Below, piece after piece: positions 35,582 through 44,398 of a stretch of DNA of 64,000 nucleotides. Positions within the stretch are counted from its first letter, which is position 1. Each line of letters opens with the position of its first letter. The stretch is taken from positions 124,001-188,000 of the forward strand of contig NZ_LMPD01000001.1 of assembly GCF_001424305.1 (NCBI RefSeq), read 5' to 3'. The translations under genes were made by a program, and so were the position numbers. Below the pieces are notes generated by a model. That model worked only from the letters and a program-made list of their open reading frames with translations, ran no database searches and was not told the origin of the DNA. The DNA comes from Pedobacter sp. Leaf176. Its GTDB lineage: Bacteria > Bacteroidota > Bacteroidia > Sphingobacteriales > Sphingobacteriaceae.

Positions 35582-36229
35582 ATGATGAAAAAAATTTTAT
35601 TATCGCTCTTAGTGGTTGCGACTTCTTTTGCAGCCAAAGCCCAGTTTGAAGGTTCAAAGCAGATTTTTGAAAGCCCGAAACTTAAATCGGAAAAAGCTAC
35701 CCACAAACTGGTCGCAATTCTTCCTTTTGCTACCAAGATTTCTTATAAGAAAATGCCCAGAAATTTTAATGCAGAGGCAAACAGAGATCAGGAGAAAACG
35801 ATGTCTAAATCAATCCAATCGAGTATGTACACATTTTTGCTCCGCAAAGCGGGCGACTATACGGTAGAATTTCAGGATGTAGATAAAACAAATATCTTGT
35901 TAAAAAAAGCTGGTATTGCTGATAAATTAGATGAAATGACGAAAGATGAAGTTGCGAAAATTCTTGGTGTAGATGCGGTTTTAGGCGGCAGTTTTGAAAC
36001 GGAGCAAACAAAAACCGAAGCAGGAGCCATCGCATCAGCCGTGTTGTTTGGCGGTTTTGGTGGCAAAACCGGTACCGGAACGCTTACACTTACGCTGAAT
36101 AGCGGCACTTCTGGTGATTTACTCTGGAGATTTTTTAAAACGATGAACGATAGCATTACAACTTCTACAGATGATTTGGTTGAACATATGATGCGAAAAG
36201 TTTCGAGAAACTTTCCTTACGCAAAATAA
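35582..36229 (+). CDS. Secreted protein of unknown function
   Basis: 215 residues with a signal peptide (cleavage near AAKAQ, residue 21). The body has a pattern like periplasmic CsgG/TolB-N type lipoprotein domains: HKLVAILPFATKISYKK at the start of the fold, a helix with QSSMYTFLLRKAG, DKTNILLKKAGI, then EVAKILGVDAVLGGSF and a Gly-rich strand pair (FGGFGGKTGTGTLTLTL). That comparison is by eye and weak. No lipobox. Convergent with the M14 peptidase gene. Confidence 0.75.
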   Translation: MMKKILLSLLVVATSFAAKAQFEGSKQIFESPKLKSEKATHKLVAILPFATKISYKKMPRNFNAEANRDQEKTMSKSIQSSMYTFLLRKAGDYTVEFQDVDKTNILLKKAGIADKLDEMTKDEVAKILGVDAVLGGSFETEQTKTEAGAIASAVLFGGFGGKTGTGTLTLTLNSGTSGDLLWRFFKTMNDSITTSTDDLVEHMMRKVSRNFPYAK

Positions 36230-36249
36230 AACCGAACAAATTTAAGAAA

Positions 36250-36276
36250 ACGGCCGCTTCAATTTAAAGCGGCCGT
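36250..36276. terminator. Bidirectional intrinsic terminator
   Basis: ACGGCCGCTTcaatttaAAGCGGCCGT: ten-base perfect arms in the 63-nt gap between convergent genes, with A-rich and T-rich flanks on both sides. Confidence 0.8.
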
Positions 36277-36292
36277 CTCGTTTATATAAAAT

Positions 36293-38995
36293 CTATTTAT
36301 ACAATTGATTAAAAATTAGCTTGAATGTTCCGTGGGTTTGTGCTCTAAAGGCAATCTCCGGACCAAATGCATAAAGTTTTCCTTTGCCAACATTTGCTTC
36401 AAAAGCCGTTACGCCATCTTGTAAATAGGCTTGTCCCCAGGCCCATCCGCTTCGCAAAGGGGTTGCAGAATTAAACCACATTAAAGGTTTTATTTTCCCT
36501 GAAGAAATTGCATCTGTAGTTAATTTGAAAACCGGACTGTTGTCAAAGTAAACGTCAGCTTCGTGCTCCATGCCCCAGTTTGCCTGCAGTTTGTTATCAA
36601 CTTCTACATTGAGCACACTTCCTGGAATATAATATTTTTCGTCTGGCAATCTTCTTTCTGTTCCATTCACAATTTCTACCATTGCATTACGAACGGGCAG
36701 TTGTAGGTGGTAAGCAAGATTGGTGCTCGAACCAATAGTGACAATTTTGCCGCCATCCTCAAGAAATTTTTTAAGCTGAGGAATTGATTTATCAGCGGTA
36801 ATTCTACCTGTTTGTTTTTTGTATTCTTCCGGCACTTCTTGTGGGTTTAGCACGCCGAAATTACCTCCGCCTCTTCCCGTTACACCTACGGTTGGCAGTG
36901 CCGGAATTGCGCCACCGACAAAAACAATTACATCATATTTCGATTTTAAATCTCCTCCATCAATATCCTGTGGATAAATTACGGCTGCATTGTAATGGTA
37001 TTGTTCCATAATCCAACGTAACCATCCAGAAGCCATTGAACCACCATAAGTGTCCCAAAGCGCGATTCTACCTGCTGTAATCTTCGTTTTGTTCTTTGGT
37101 AAAGAAGCGGCCTTCAGTTTTACATTAGCTTTTTCTAAAATACTTTTTGCACTCCCGGATGCCGAAACATAGAAATCGCCATTTTCCTTCGAACGATAAA
37201 CATCAACTTTAGCTTTTAGCAGGTCATTTACTGCAGTATAGGAGTCGTTTTGAGCCGAAGCCAACACATAACTCGATCCCGATGGTAATTCATTTTCCGG
37301 CTTTAATAATTGTCCAAAAGGAATTTTTTCAAAAGGCCCTGAAAAATCGTCAAGCAATCTATCGAATTTAACGTCCATCATGTAAGCAAGTGTCCAGCCA
37401 GCGGCATCGTAAGGCGGGGTTGGAGCGCTTCCTTCGTATTTAAAATCGTTTGGGTGATCTTGTGGCTCAAACATATCCAGAACATGTGGCCTGAAAGCCT
37501 GGTCCGTTTTAACAATATAGCTTCCTGCAGGATAACTTTTGCCCGCAACGTTAAATGGCGCAGTCGCTTTTTGAACCAGGATACCCGTTCTGATTAAGGC
37601 ATTCAAAAACTTAATCGCTGAATTGAAGTCCGGTTGATTGGCAGATAAAATATAACCTCGGGCATCGCGATTTAACGGTGCTTTCATCACCGTGTCATAA
37701 GCCTTCATGCTAACACCCCTGCCTCTTGTAAACTCGGCTCCGGGCGTCGTAGCCGATGTCTTAGCCGCAGCATTTATTGCATCTATTTTTTTAGGAGAGA
37801 AAGACCAGGTATCTTTTTTTCCCCTTTCGATAGAGTTCTTACCCATCTGATAAATGTTATATAGCAACTCATCATGATACCGCTGGGCATAACCCAATAC
37901 GGCATAGTTTAATGAAACCGAATAATCTATTGAGTTTTTGAAATACCATTTTCTTGGTGTAATGGGATTTGGTGAGTCGCCGTTAGGCAATAATCTCGAA
38001 GGAACCAAAGGGATTTCGGATGGCGTTGGGCTACCCACAATTTCCGTAAGTAGGCCAATCATATTATGAAAATAAGTTGTGGTACGCAAACCTCCATTAT
38101 ACCAGGTAGAAAAAACAGAGCCACCCCTTTGTGTATAGCCGGGCTTATTTTCTACATTCATTCGGTTATGCATTGCTGCACCCACCGCATCTAAGCTTGT
38201 TAAAATTGTAGCATCAAAAACATAATTAAAAGGGTCACGGTAAGGAGGTCCGGCAACTACTGTCCCGGCAGGCCCGGCCTGATGATGGTTATACATAATT
38301 TGCGGCAACCATTCTACGAACAACTGGCGCCCCATATTTTGAGTTTCCTTAAGATTTAGCATGAAAAAATCGCGGTTGTTATCGTGTCCTGCATATTTTT
38401 CGTACAACCTTGGCAAGCCCGATATAGTTCTTTTTTTCGGATCTTTATCTCTCATGTACCAGTTGCTTACCAATTCTTGCCCGTCGGGATTAGCATGTGT
38501 AAAAAGAATAATTACATTGTCCAAAATCCTTAGCGTTTCTGCATCCGTTCTCGAAGCAAATTCATAAGCGGTTTGGATAAGCTGATGAGCGCCCACAGTT
38601 TCGTTAGCATGTAAACCACCATCAATCCAAACTACGGCTTTACCTGCTTGTGCTAAGGCTTTAGCTTGTTCAGGCGTAAGTTCTGCATGTGCCAATTGCT
38701 GAGAAATTTCTTTGTAGCGATCTAATTTCTGCAGGTTTTCAGGAGAAGAAACAATGAGCATAAGTTGGCTTCTGCCTTCTTCGGTTTTACCGATGTCGAC
38801 CAGCTTAACACGTTTGGATGTTTCGGCAAGTTTTTTAAAATAAGCTTCAGTTTGCGTGTAGTTTGCGAGCTGATAATCATCGCCGATGTTGAAACCGAAG
38901 TGCGATTTTGGCGTCGGCACTTCCTGCGCGAATACAGTGGCGCAACTCAACATTAAAAAGCTAAAACATATCTTCTTAAAGTAGTTTTTTATCAT
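36293..38995 (-). CDS. M14 family zinc carboxypeptidase, secreted
   Basis: 900 residues from the ATG at 38995, with a signal peptide ending near TVFAQ (residue 24). The M14 catalytic domain lies in the first 400 residues: the zinc motif HxxE is in DGGLHANETVGAHQL, near 123-129, and the later NHHQAGPAG block fits the third ligand region. The remaining 500 residues contain a glutamine-amidotransferase-like region (DVIVFVGGAIPALP, IVTIGSSTNLAYHL), as in other long Bacteroidota M14 peptidases. Probably periplasmic or surface-exposed protein or peptidoglycan peptide degradation. Confidence 0.9.
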   Translation of the reverse strand: MIKNYFKKICFSFLMLSCATVFAQEVPTPKSHFGFNIGDDYQLANYTQTEAYFKKLAETSKRVKLVDIGKTEEGRSQLMLIVSSPENLQKLDRYKEISQQLAHAELTPEQAKALAQAGKAVVWIDGGLHANETVGAHQLIQTAYEFASRTDAETLRILDNVIILFTHANPDGQELVSNWYMRDKDPKKRTISGLPRLYEKYAGHDNNRDFFMLNLKETQNMGRQLFVEWLPQIMYNHHQAGPAGTVVAGPPYRDPFNYVFDATILTSLDAVGAAMHNRMNVENKPGYTQRGGSVFSTWYNGGLRTTTYFHNMIGLLTEIVGSPTPSEIPLVPSRLLPNGDSPNPITPRKWYFKNSIDYSVSLNYAVLGYAQRYHDELLYNIYQMGKNSIERGKKDTWSFSPKKIDAINAAAKTSATTPGAEFTRGRGVSMKAYDTVMKAPLNRDARGYILSANQPDFNSAIKFLNALIRTGILVQKATAPFNVAGKSYPAGSYIVKTDQAFRPHVLDMFEPQDHPNDFKYEGSAPTPPYDAAGWTLAYMMDVKFDRLLDDFSGPFEKIPFGQLLKPENELPSGSSYVLASAQNDSYTAVNDLLKAKVDVYRSKENGDFYVSASGSAKSILEKANVKLKAASLPKNKTKITAGRIALWDTYGGSMASGWLRWIMEQYHYNAAVIYPQDIDGGDLKSKYDVIVFVGGAIPALPTVGVTGRGGGNFGVLNPQEVPEEYKKQTGRITADKSIPQLKKFLEDGGKIVTIGSSTNLAYHLQLPVRNAMVEIVNGTERRLPDEKYYIPGSVLNVEVDNKLQANWGMEHEADVYFDNSPVFKLTTDAISSGKIKPLMWFNSATPLRSGWAWGQAYLQDGVTAFEANVGKGKLYAFGPEIAFRAQTHGTFKLIFNQLYK

Positions 38996-39021
38996 AGTCA
39001 GGAAATTTTGGTTGGTCAATC

Positions 39022-39029
39022 CAAATATA
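39022..39029 (-). promoter_or_regulatory. -7 promoter box (TATATTTG) of the M14 peptidase gene
   Basis: Exact TAnnTTTG on the minus strand, 26 nt before the ATG at 38995. Confidence 0.5.
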
Positions 39030-39147
39030 TAACAGAAAAGCCTCGTTAATATCCTTGCTGTAAATTTGTTACAGTTTTACTAGGTCTTTACAGCCTTTAA
39101 TCTGTCCTTAAAAATGCTTTTCTTAAAAAATCTTTAACCTTAATGCA

Positions 39148-39155
39148 TACATTTG
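39148..39155 (+). promoter_or_regulatory. -7 promoter box (TACATTTG) of the riboswitch-metE transcript
   Basis: Exact TAnnTTTG followed by CCC. It lies about 40 nt upstream of the cobalamin riboswitch, so transcription starting near 39160 would include the whole aptamer. Confidence 0.6.
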
Positions 39156-39190
39156 CCCTTGATGTAAGTTCTTAACTTTATTTTTTTATC

Positions 39191-39385
39191 AACCGATATC
39201 GGTCCCTGATGTAAAATTGGGGTTAAAAGGGAATCGTGTGCAAATCACGAACTGTCGCGCAACTGTAAATCTTGTCTTATAAAAACGAGACAACAAATTA
39301 TCAAAAATGCCACTGTACTTTCGGGTATGGGAAGGTGATAATTTGGAGATAAGTCAGGAGACCTGCCAAATGTCGAATTGACGAT
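39191..39385 (+). promoter_or_regulatory. Cobalamin (B12) riboswitch upstream of metE
   Basis: All conserved pieces of the aptamer are readable in order: GGTTAAAAGGGAATC near 39221, GTGCAAATCACGAACTGTCG then CGCAACTGTAA near 39239-39270, GCCACTG near 39309, GGGAAGGTGATAA near 39329, and the B12 box AGTCAGGAGACCTGCC at 39352-39367. Downstream (to about 39490) a GCCT/AGGC hairpin followed by TTTTTT could be the terminator of the expression platform, but that part is uncertain. High B12 should switch off metE, sparing it when the B12-dependent enzyme can be used. Confidence 0.93.
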
Positions 39386-39577
39386 GCTTTCGCGTTAAAA
39401 AGCAATTGGTCAGGTCTGATTTGTACAATAAAATTGCCGTTTTATTAGGTTTTCCTTTATGCCTTCAGGCTGCGAGGCCGGTTTTTTGTGCGCTAGACCT
39501 AGCATATTGTTTTTTCCAAAGTCTCGTAAAATATTGCTTAAGAGCTTTAAACGATTTATTCACATAATCTTTAAAAC

Positions 39578-41212
39578 ATGCTAACGCAAAATCTGGGTTA
39601 CCCGCGCATTGGTAGCCAACGAGAACTAAAGAAAATCTGCGAAAATTATTGGGCAGGTAAAACGGGGTACAAAAATGTGCTCCAGGTTGGAAAAAATATT
39701 CGCCATGAAAACTGGCTGATGCAAAAAGAATCGGGGATAGATTTAATCCCCTCAAATGATTTCTCCTTCTATGATCATGTACTCGATCATTCCTTAACTT
39801 TCGGAGCAATTCCGAAAAGGTACAATGAAGTTATCCTAAGAAAAGGAAATTCAGAACTCGATTTGTATTTTGCCATGGCACGAGGTTATCAAAAGGATGG
39901 ATTGGACGTTGTCGCAATGGAAATGACCAAGTGGTTTGATACCAATTACCACTACATCGTTCCTGAATTTTACGAGAACCAGCCTTTTAAACTTTTTTCA
40001 ACCAAAATTATCGATGAGTTTTATGAAGCCAAACAACTCGGAATCCTCACCAAACCGGTGTTAATAGGGCCGGTTTCTTATTTGTTATTAGGAAAAGAAA
40101 AACAATCGGGTTTTGAAAAAATTGATTTAATTGAAAATCTGCTTCCCGTTTACCTGGATATTTTAACACGCTTAAGCTCTTTAGGATTGGAATATATTCA
40201 ATTTGATGAACCTTTTCTATCGCTCGACTTATCTGAGAAAGAGCAAAAGGCTTTTGAATATGCCTATAAAGAAATCAGGATAGCATTCCCTAAATTAAAG
40301 ATTGTTTTAGCGACTTACTTTGAAGGTTTAGGAAATAACCTTGTGTTAACGACCTCGCTTCCTGTAAACGTTCTGCATGTAGATTTGGTGCGTTCTCCCC
40401 AACAATTAAATGACGTTCTGGCGGCATTAAATGATAAAATTATTCTTTCTCTGGGCTTGGTTGATGGCAGAAACATCTGGAAAAATGACTTCGGGAGCGC
40501 TCTTGAAATGATAAACAAAGTAAACGAAAAGTTAGGGTCAGAACGCATTTGGATTTCCCCTTCTTGCTCATTAATTCATTCTCCTGTTGATTTAAATAAT
40601 GAAACGGATGAGGAAAATCTATCTCCGGAAGTAAAAAAATGGCTGGCCTTTGCGAAACAAAAAGTAGCCGAAGTTGTCACACTGAAAAAGCTTGCATTAA
40701 ACGAAGACCCTGCATCTACCCTGCAAAAACTCGAAGCAAATAAATGTGCGGTTGCAGACCGAAAAAATTCTAAATTAATTCATAATCCTGAAGTTAAATC
40801 CCGCCTTCAATCTTTAAAACCGGAAGACGCTGAGCGGTTAAGTCCTTTTTCAATAAGAAATTCAAAACAGAAAAGCCTCAATTTACCACAATTTGCGACG
40901 ACAACAATTGGTTCATTTCCTCAGACAGCGGAGGTTAGAAGTTGGCGGGCAAAGTTCAAAAATGGAACATTTTCAATAGAAGAATATGATACTTTAATAG
41001 CTGAAGAAACGGCCAGGGCGGTGAAATGGCAGGAAGAAATTGGACTAGATGTTTTGGTTCATGGAGAATTTGAGCGAAATGACATGGTCGAATATTTTGG
41101 AGAACAACTTTCCGGTTTTGCCTTTTCTAAAAATGGATGGGTACAAAGTTATGGCTCCCGTTGTGTAAAACCACCTATAATCTATGGTGATGTTTTCGTC
41201 CAAAGGCGATGA
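39578..41212 (+). pseudogene. metE: Cobalamin-independent methionine synthase, N-terminal part before frameshift
   Basis: Transfers methyl from methyltetrahydropteroyl-triglutamate to homocysteine. Residues 1-538 match MetE from the N-terminus (LGYPRIGSQRELKK) through the N-terminal barrel, linker and the beginning of the C-terminal barrel ([49 protein letters not shown]). The frame then reads FVQRR and stops at 41212. The expected continuation [14 protein letters not shown] exists in another frame starting near 41197. A single missing base around 41192-41197 (in GTTTTCGT) explains it. It lies behind a B12 riboswitch. A sequencing or assembly error is possible. Confidence 0.88.
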
Positions 41213-41910
41213 CTGTAAAATGGACCGCTTATGCCCAATCGTTAACCGAAAAGCATATGAAGGGGATGTTAACCGGGCCGGTAACCATTTTACAATGGTC
41301 TTTTGTTCGTAACGATCAGCCTCGATCGGAAACTTGTACGCAGATTGCTTTGGCCATACGCGATGAAGTTTGCGATTTGGAAAATGCTGGAATTAAGATT
41401 ATCCAGATTGATGAACCCGCTATCAGAGAAGGTTTGCCGCTGCGTAAAGCCGACTGGCAAAACTACCTGAACTGGGCAGTAAAGGCTTTCCGAATTTCGG
41501 CAAGTGGTGTTCGGGATGAAACGCAAATCCATACGCACATGTGCTATTCTGAGTTTAGTGATATTATTCAAAATATAGCAGATATGGATGCCGATGTAAT
41601 TACAATTGAAACCTCGCGTTCGCAAATGGAATTACTCGATATTTTTGCCAATTTTAAGTATCCAAATGAGATTGGTCCCGGTGTTTATGACATTCATTCC
41701 CCTCGTGTGCCTAAAAAGGAAGAAATGATAACTTTGCTTGAAAAAGCAAAATCAGTTATTCCATCCCGACAACTCTGGGTAAATCCCGATTGCGGATTAA
41801 AAACCCGGGGCTGGGATGAAACCAAAAAAGCTTTGATTGAAATGGTCGAAGCAGCTAAAGAAATGCGCAAAGCCGAGCCTGTTTTAGCAGTTGAACCACA
41901 AACAATTTAA
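41209..41910 (+). pseudogene. metE: Cobalamin-independent methionine synthase, C-terminal part after frameshift
   Basis: Carries the rest of the C-terminal catalytic barrel: [26 protein letters not shown], the zinc-ligand block HTHMCYSEF and the third zinc cysteine in [11 protein letters not shown]. With the upstream part it makes a MetE of about 770 residues, the normal length. Its first ATG overlaps the upstream stop as ATGA, so it could in principle be made by re-initiation, but the barrel would then be split across two chains. More likely a frameshifted single gene, or a base-calling error. Confidence 0.88.
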
Positions 41911-41920
41911 TACTTTTATT

Positions 41921-41977
41921 GCCACAGAGACTGAAAGAAATGAATTTCAAATCCCGTGCCTTCCATGTTTCTGTGGC
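41921..41977. repeat. GCCACAGA-type intergenic palindrome
   Basis: GCCACAGA at 41921 is matched by TCTGTGGC ending 41977, with further partial pairing inside. Related in sequence to the CACAGAG repeat at 1169-1232. It follows metE and precedes the thioesterase gene. Confidence 0.5.
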
Positions 41978-41995
41978 TAAATTATTTCCTCCATT

Positions 41996-42382
41996 ATGAC
42001 TTTAGAAGAAAGAATAGAACACTCAAAGACCAGTATTTTCAAAGCCGTATTTCCAAATACAACCAATCATTACGACACACTCTTCGGAGGGACGGCAATG
42101 CACATGATGGATGAAGTTGCTTTTATTACAGCAACTCGTTTTAGCAGGCAGATTATGGTTACTGTAAGCAGTGATAGAATCGATTTTAAAAAACCCATTC
42201 CGGCGGGAACAATTATAGAATTAATTGGAAGGGTTAACCATGTCGGCAACACTAGCCTAAAAGTAAATGTTGAAATCTACATCGAGCAAATGTATGCCGA
42301 AGGCAGAGAACTAGCCGTTCATGGCGATTTTACGTTTGTGGCTATTGATGAAAATAAGAAACCTGTTCAGGTGATAAAATAA
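41996..42382 (+). CDS. Acyl-CoA thioesterase, hotdog fold (YciA/BACH-like)
   Basis: 128 residues, one hotdog domain. The family block is FPNTTNHYDTLFGGTAMHMMDEVAFITATRFS, in pieces, with the catalytic Asp region in MMDEVA near residue 41, followed by VSSDRIDFKKPIPAGTIIELIGRV near 60-83. It hydrolyses acyl-CoA to free acid; chain preference unknown. Its stop is one base from the stop of convergent cdsA. Confidence 0.9.
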   Translation: MTLEERIEHSKTSIFKAVFPNTTNHYDTLFGGTAMHMMDEVAFITATRFSRQIMVTVSSDRIDFKKPIPAGTIIELIGRVNHVGNTSLKVNVEIYIEQMYAEGRELAVHGDFTFVAIDENKKPVQVIK

Positions 42383-42383
42383 G

Positions 42384-43193
42384 TTAATACAAAATCAGGT
42401 ATAAATAAGCATAAACCACAGGCGCTGCGAGCAATAAACCATCAAAACGATCGAGTAAACCTCCGTGACCTGGAAGCAAGCCTCCGCTGTCTTTTGTATC
42501 CAGACTACGTTTAAGCATTGATTCTACCAAATCGCCAAGGGTACCAAATGAGGCAATTAATATTGCCATACCAACCCAGACAGTTGATGTTGTTTCTTTA
42601 AACAAAAACGATATTCCATAAGCCACCAGGGCGCTCGTAAGCATGCCTCCAAAAAAACCTTCCCAGCTTTTTTTCGGTGAATGGCGCTCAAATAATTTGC
42701 GTTTTCCGTATTTAACGCCAAACATATAGGCTCCAGTATCATTTGCCCAAAGCATCAATAAAAAAGCCAGTGGAAAATGAAAGTTGTATTCATTCCAATC
42801 GTTTAGAAAACCTAATGCGTGGAAAAAGCAAAAAGGAAATGTTACGTAGACAAAGCCAACAAAAGTGTAAGAAATGTTAGCGAACGGAATCTTGTTTTTC
42901 TTGTAGAGTTCGGTAATAAAGACGGAGAAAATTAATGGTATACACAGCAAGAGGTATTTAACGTCATATTTTAAGTAATGCAAGCCTGCGGCCATCAAGA
43001 ATATTAATGCCCCTGCTGCCAATCCAATATTTCTATGTGGCCTGATACCTGAGTTTTTTATAAGCTTATAGAACTCAAAAAGAGAAAGGACACTTAAAAT
43101 GAGAAAAAAAGCTGTAAAAACATAGGTTCCTAAAAACACGGAGCCTAACATCACAATAGTAAAAAAGAAGGCCGTTATTGCTCTGGTTTTCAT
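42384..43193 (-). CDS. cdsA: Phosphatidate cytidylyltransferase
   Basis: Makes CDP-diacylglycerol from phosphatidate and CTP in the inner membrane, the entry to phospholipid synthesis. 269 residues with about seven or eight membrane helices. The C-terminal signature is LPGHGGLLDRFDGLLLAAPV, near residues 236-255, and an earlier conserved block is WANDTGAYMFGVKYGKRKLFERHSPKKSWEG, in pieces near 148-180. Last gene in a string CPBP protease - DUF2007 - cdsA, 48 nt after DUF2007. Confidence 0.95.
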   Translation of the reverse strand: MKTRAITAFFFTIVMLGSVFLGTYVFTAFFLILSVLSLFEFYKLIKNSGIRPHRNIGLAAGALIFLMAAGLHYLKYDVKYLLLCIPLIFSVFITELYKKNKIPFANISYTFVGFVYVTFPFCFFHALGFLNDWNEYNFHFPLAFLLMLWANDTGAYMFGVKYGKRKLFERHSPKKSWEGFFGGMLTSALVAYGISFLFKETTSTVWVGMAILIASFGTLGDLVESMLKRSLDTKDSGGLLPGHGGLLDRFDGLLLAAPVVYAYLYLILY

Positions 43194-43241
43194 GATTGAA
43201 ATAGGAGAATGGATGATGTTAGATAGCAGGTTTTCACCGCC

Positions 43242-43448
43242 TTATTCGATTTCATTTTTAACAAGATATTCTATTGCTTTATCGAAATCTGCTTTATTAA
43301 CCAAAACATTAATTTCGCCAATATTATAAGCCGAAAGTTGCTTATTAATAACAACAGCAGGAATATCCTCTTGAATTAATCCTTGCTTTAATACTTCGGC
43401 CGCAAATGCATCGCCTGTTGTATATACTTTAACCCAATTTTCGCTCAC
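43242..43448 (-). CDS. DUF2007 (putative signal-transducing) protein
   Basis: 68 residues of the DUF2007 fold, a GlnB-like small domain: WVKVYTTGDAFAAEVLKQGLIQEDIPAVVINKQ (pieces WVKVYTTGDAFAAEVLK, EDIPAVVINKQ). The start is GTG at 43448, and it overlaps the end of the CPBP protease gene by 20 nt, so translation is coupled. Biochemical function unknown. Confidence 0.85.
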   Translation of the reverse strand: MSENWVKVYTTGDAFAAEVLKQGLIQEDIPAVVINKQLSAYNIGEINVLVNKADFDKAIEYLVKNEIE

Positions 43449-44355
43449 GTTGTGCTGTATCTTTAAAAAATTTAAACAAAGCTATGGTTATTATTGCACT
43501 AATTAAATACCCATACCAGGGAAAACCTATCGGATCTTCTGCTTTATCAAGTGGCATATTATGTTTCTGCATGTAAAATGCCATGGAAACGGCATAAGCA
43601 TTGTTGATGAAATGCCCTATCATGGCGTACCATATGCTTCCACTAAAGTAATATAAATAGCCAAATCCTGCTCCCAATAATAACCTCGGCACAAAACCAT
43701 AGAATTGCATATGAATGGCACTAAAAATAATCGCAGCTATCCAAATTGCAGCATGATGACTATTAAATGCATTTGTTAATGACCGTTGCACGCCACCACG
43801 AAACATCAATTCCTCTCCAATTGCAGGCAAAACAGCAATCATAACCAGATTTACGATGAAGTCCCAATTATTTCTAACGGTTAAAAGCTGAATGGTCATT
43901 TTCATTGCCGCTTGCTCACTTTCTTTCATCCAGTCCTCCAGCCATTTTAGTCCCGAAGGTAAAATCATTTTCTGATTAGCGACGGCAATCCATTCCATAA
44001 AAGGCATAGAGGCAATCATGATTACCAAAACCAAGCTTGCAAGTATGATTTTCAGCTTTCCAAAAGAATAGAAATTCGAAGGTTTCTTACGGTTCGTATA
44101 GGCAAGAGCCAACGGGGGAACAATAAACATACCAATGGAGGTTCCTATCTGAAGAATCTTTAACGCATCGGTAAACATTGGGTCGCCGCTTGCTATTAAA
44201 CTAAAATCTTTTATAATCCCCAAGCCGTAAACGGCCAGTATAACCATAAACGAGATGAGCGTAAATAGTAGAGCACCTGCAACTGCGTAAAATAAAAGTA
44301 AAAGTAATTGCAGGAAAGGGTTCATTTCTTCCTGCTTAGGCGTTACAACATTCAT
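43429..44355 (-). CDS. CPBP-family intramembrane glutamic endopeptidase
   Basis: 308 residues with about seven membrane helices. The CPBP (Abi, Rce1-like) motifs are present: EExxxR as GEELMFRGGVQ near residue 181, a histidine block in IFSAIHMQFYGFVPRLLLG near 214, and GHFINNAYAV near 250. It cleaves within or close to the membrane; substrate not known. First gene of the CPBP-DUF2007-cdsA string; divergent from dusB with a gap of 43 nt. Confidence 0.9.
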   Translation of the reverse strand: MNVVTPKQEEMNPFLQLLLLLFYAVAGALLFTLISFMVILAVYGLGIIKDFSLIASGDPMFTDALKILQIGTSIGMFIVPPLALAYTNRKKPSNFYSFGKLKIILASLVLVIMIASMPFMEWIAVANQKMILPSGLKWLEDWMKESEQAAMKMTIQLLTVRNNWDFIVNLVMIAVLPAIGEELMFRGGVQRSLTNAFNSHHAAIWIAAIIFSAIHMQFYGFVPRLLLGAGFGYLYYFSGSIWYAMIGHFINNAYAVSMAFYMQKHNMPLDKAEDPIGFPWYGYLISAIITIALFKFFKDTAQRERKLG

Positions 44356-44361
44356 TATTTG

Positions 44362-44369
44362 TACCTTTG
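44362..44369 (+). promoter_or_regulatory. -7 promoter box (TACCTTTG) of dusB
   Basis: Exact TAnnTTTG, 29 nt before the dusB ATG, in the divergent gap with the CPBP protease gene. Confidence 0.5.
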
Positions 44370-44398
44370 TATGTTTTATTAATCGTTGAAGATAGAAA

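Noticed and set aside
39465..39809. Open frame of 114 codons on the minus strand opposite the start of metE
   Set aside because: Overlaps the well-supported MetE N-terminus and has no recognisable motif.
41209..41910. Second metE fragment as an independent functional gene
   Set aside because: It starts in the middle of the catalytic barrel and continues the upstream fragment exactly; a frameshift of one gene is simpler.
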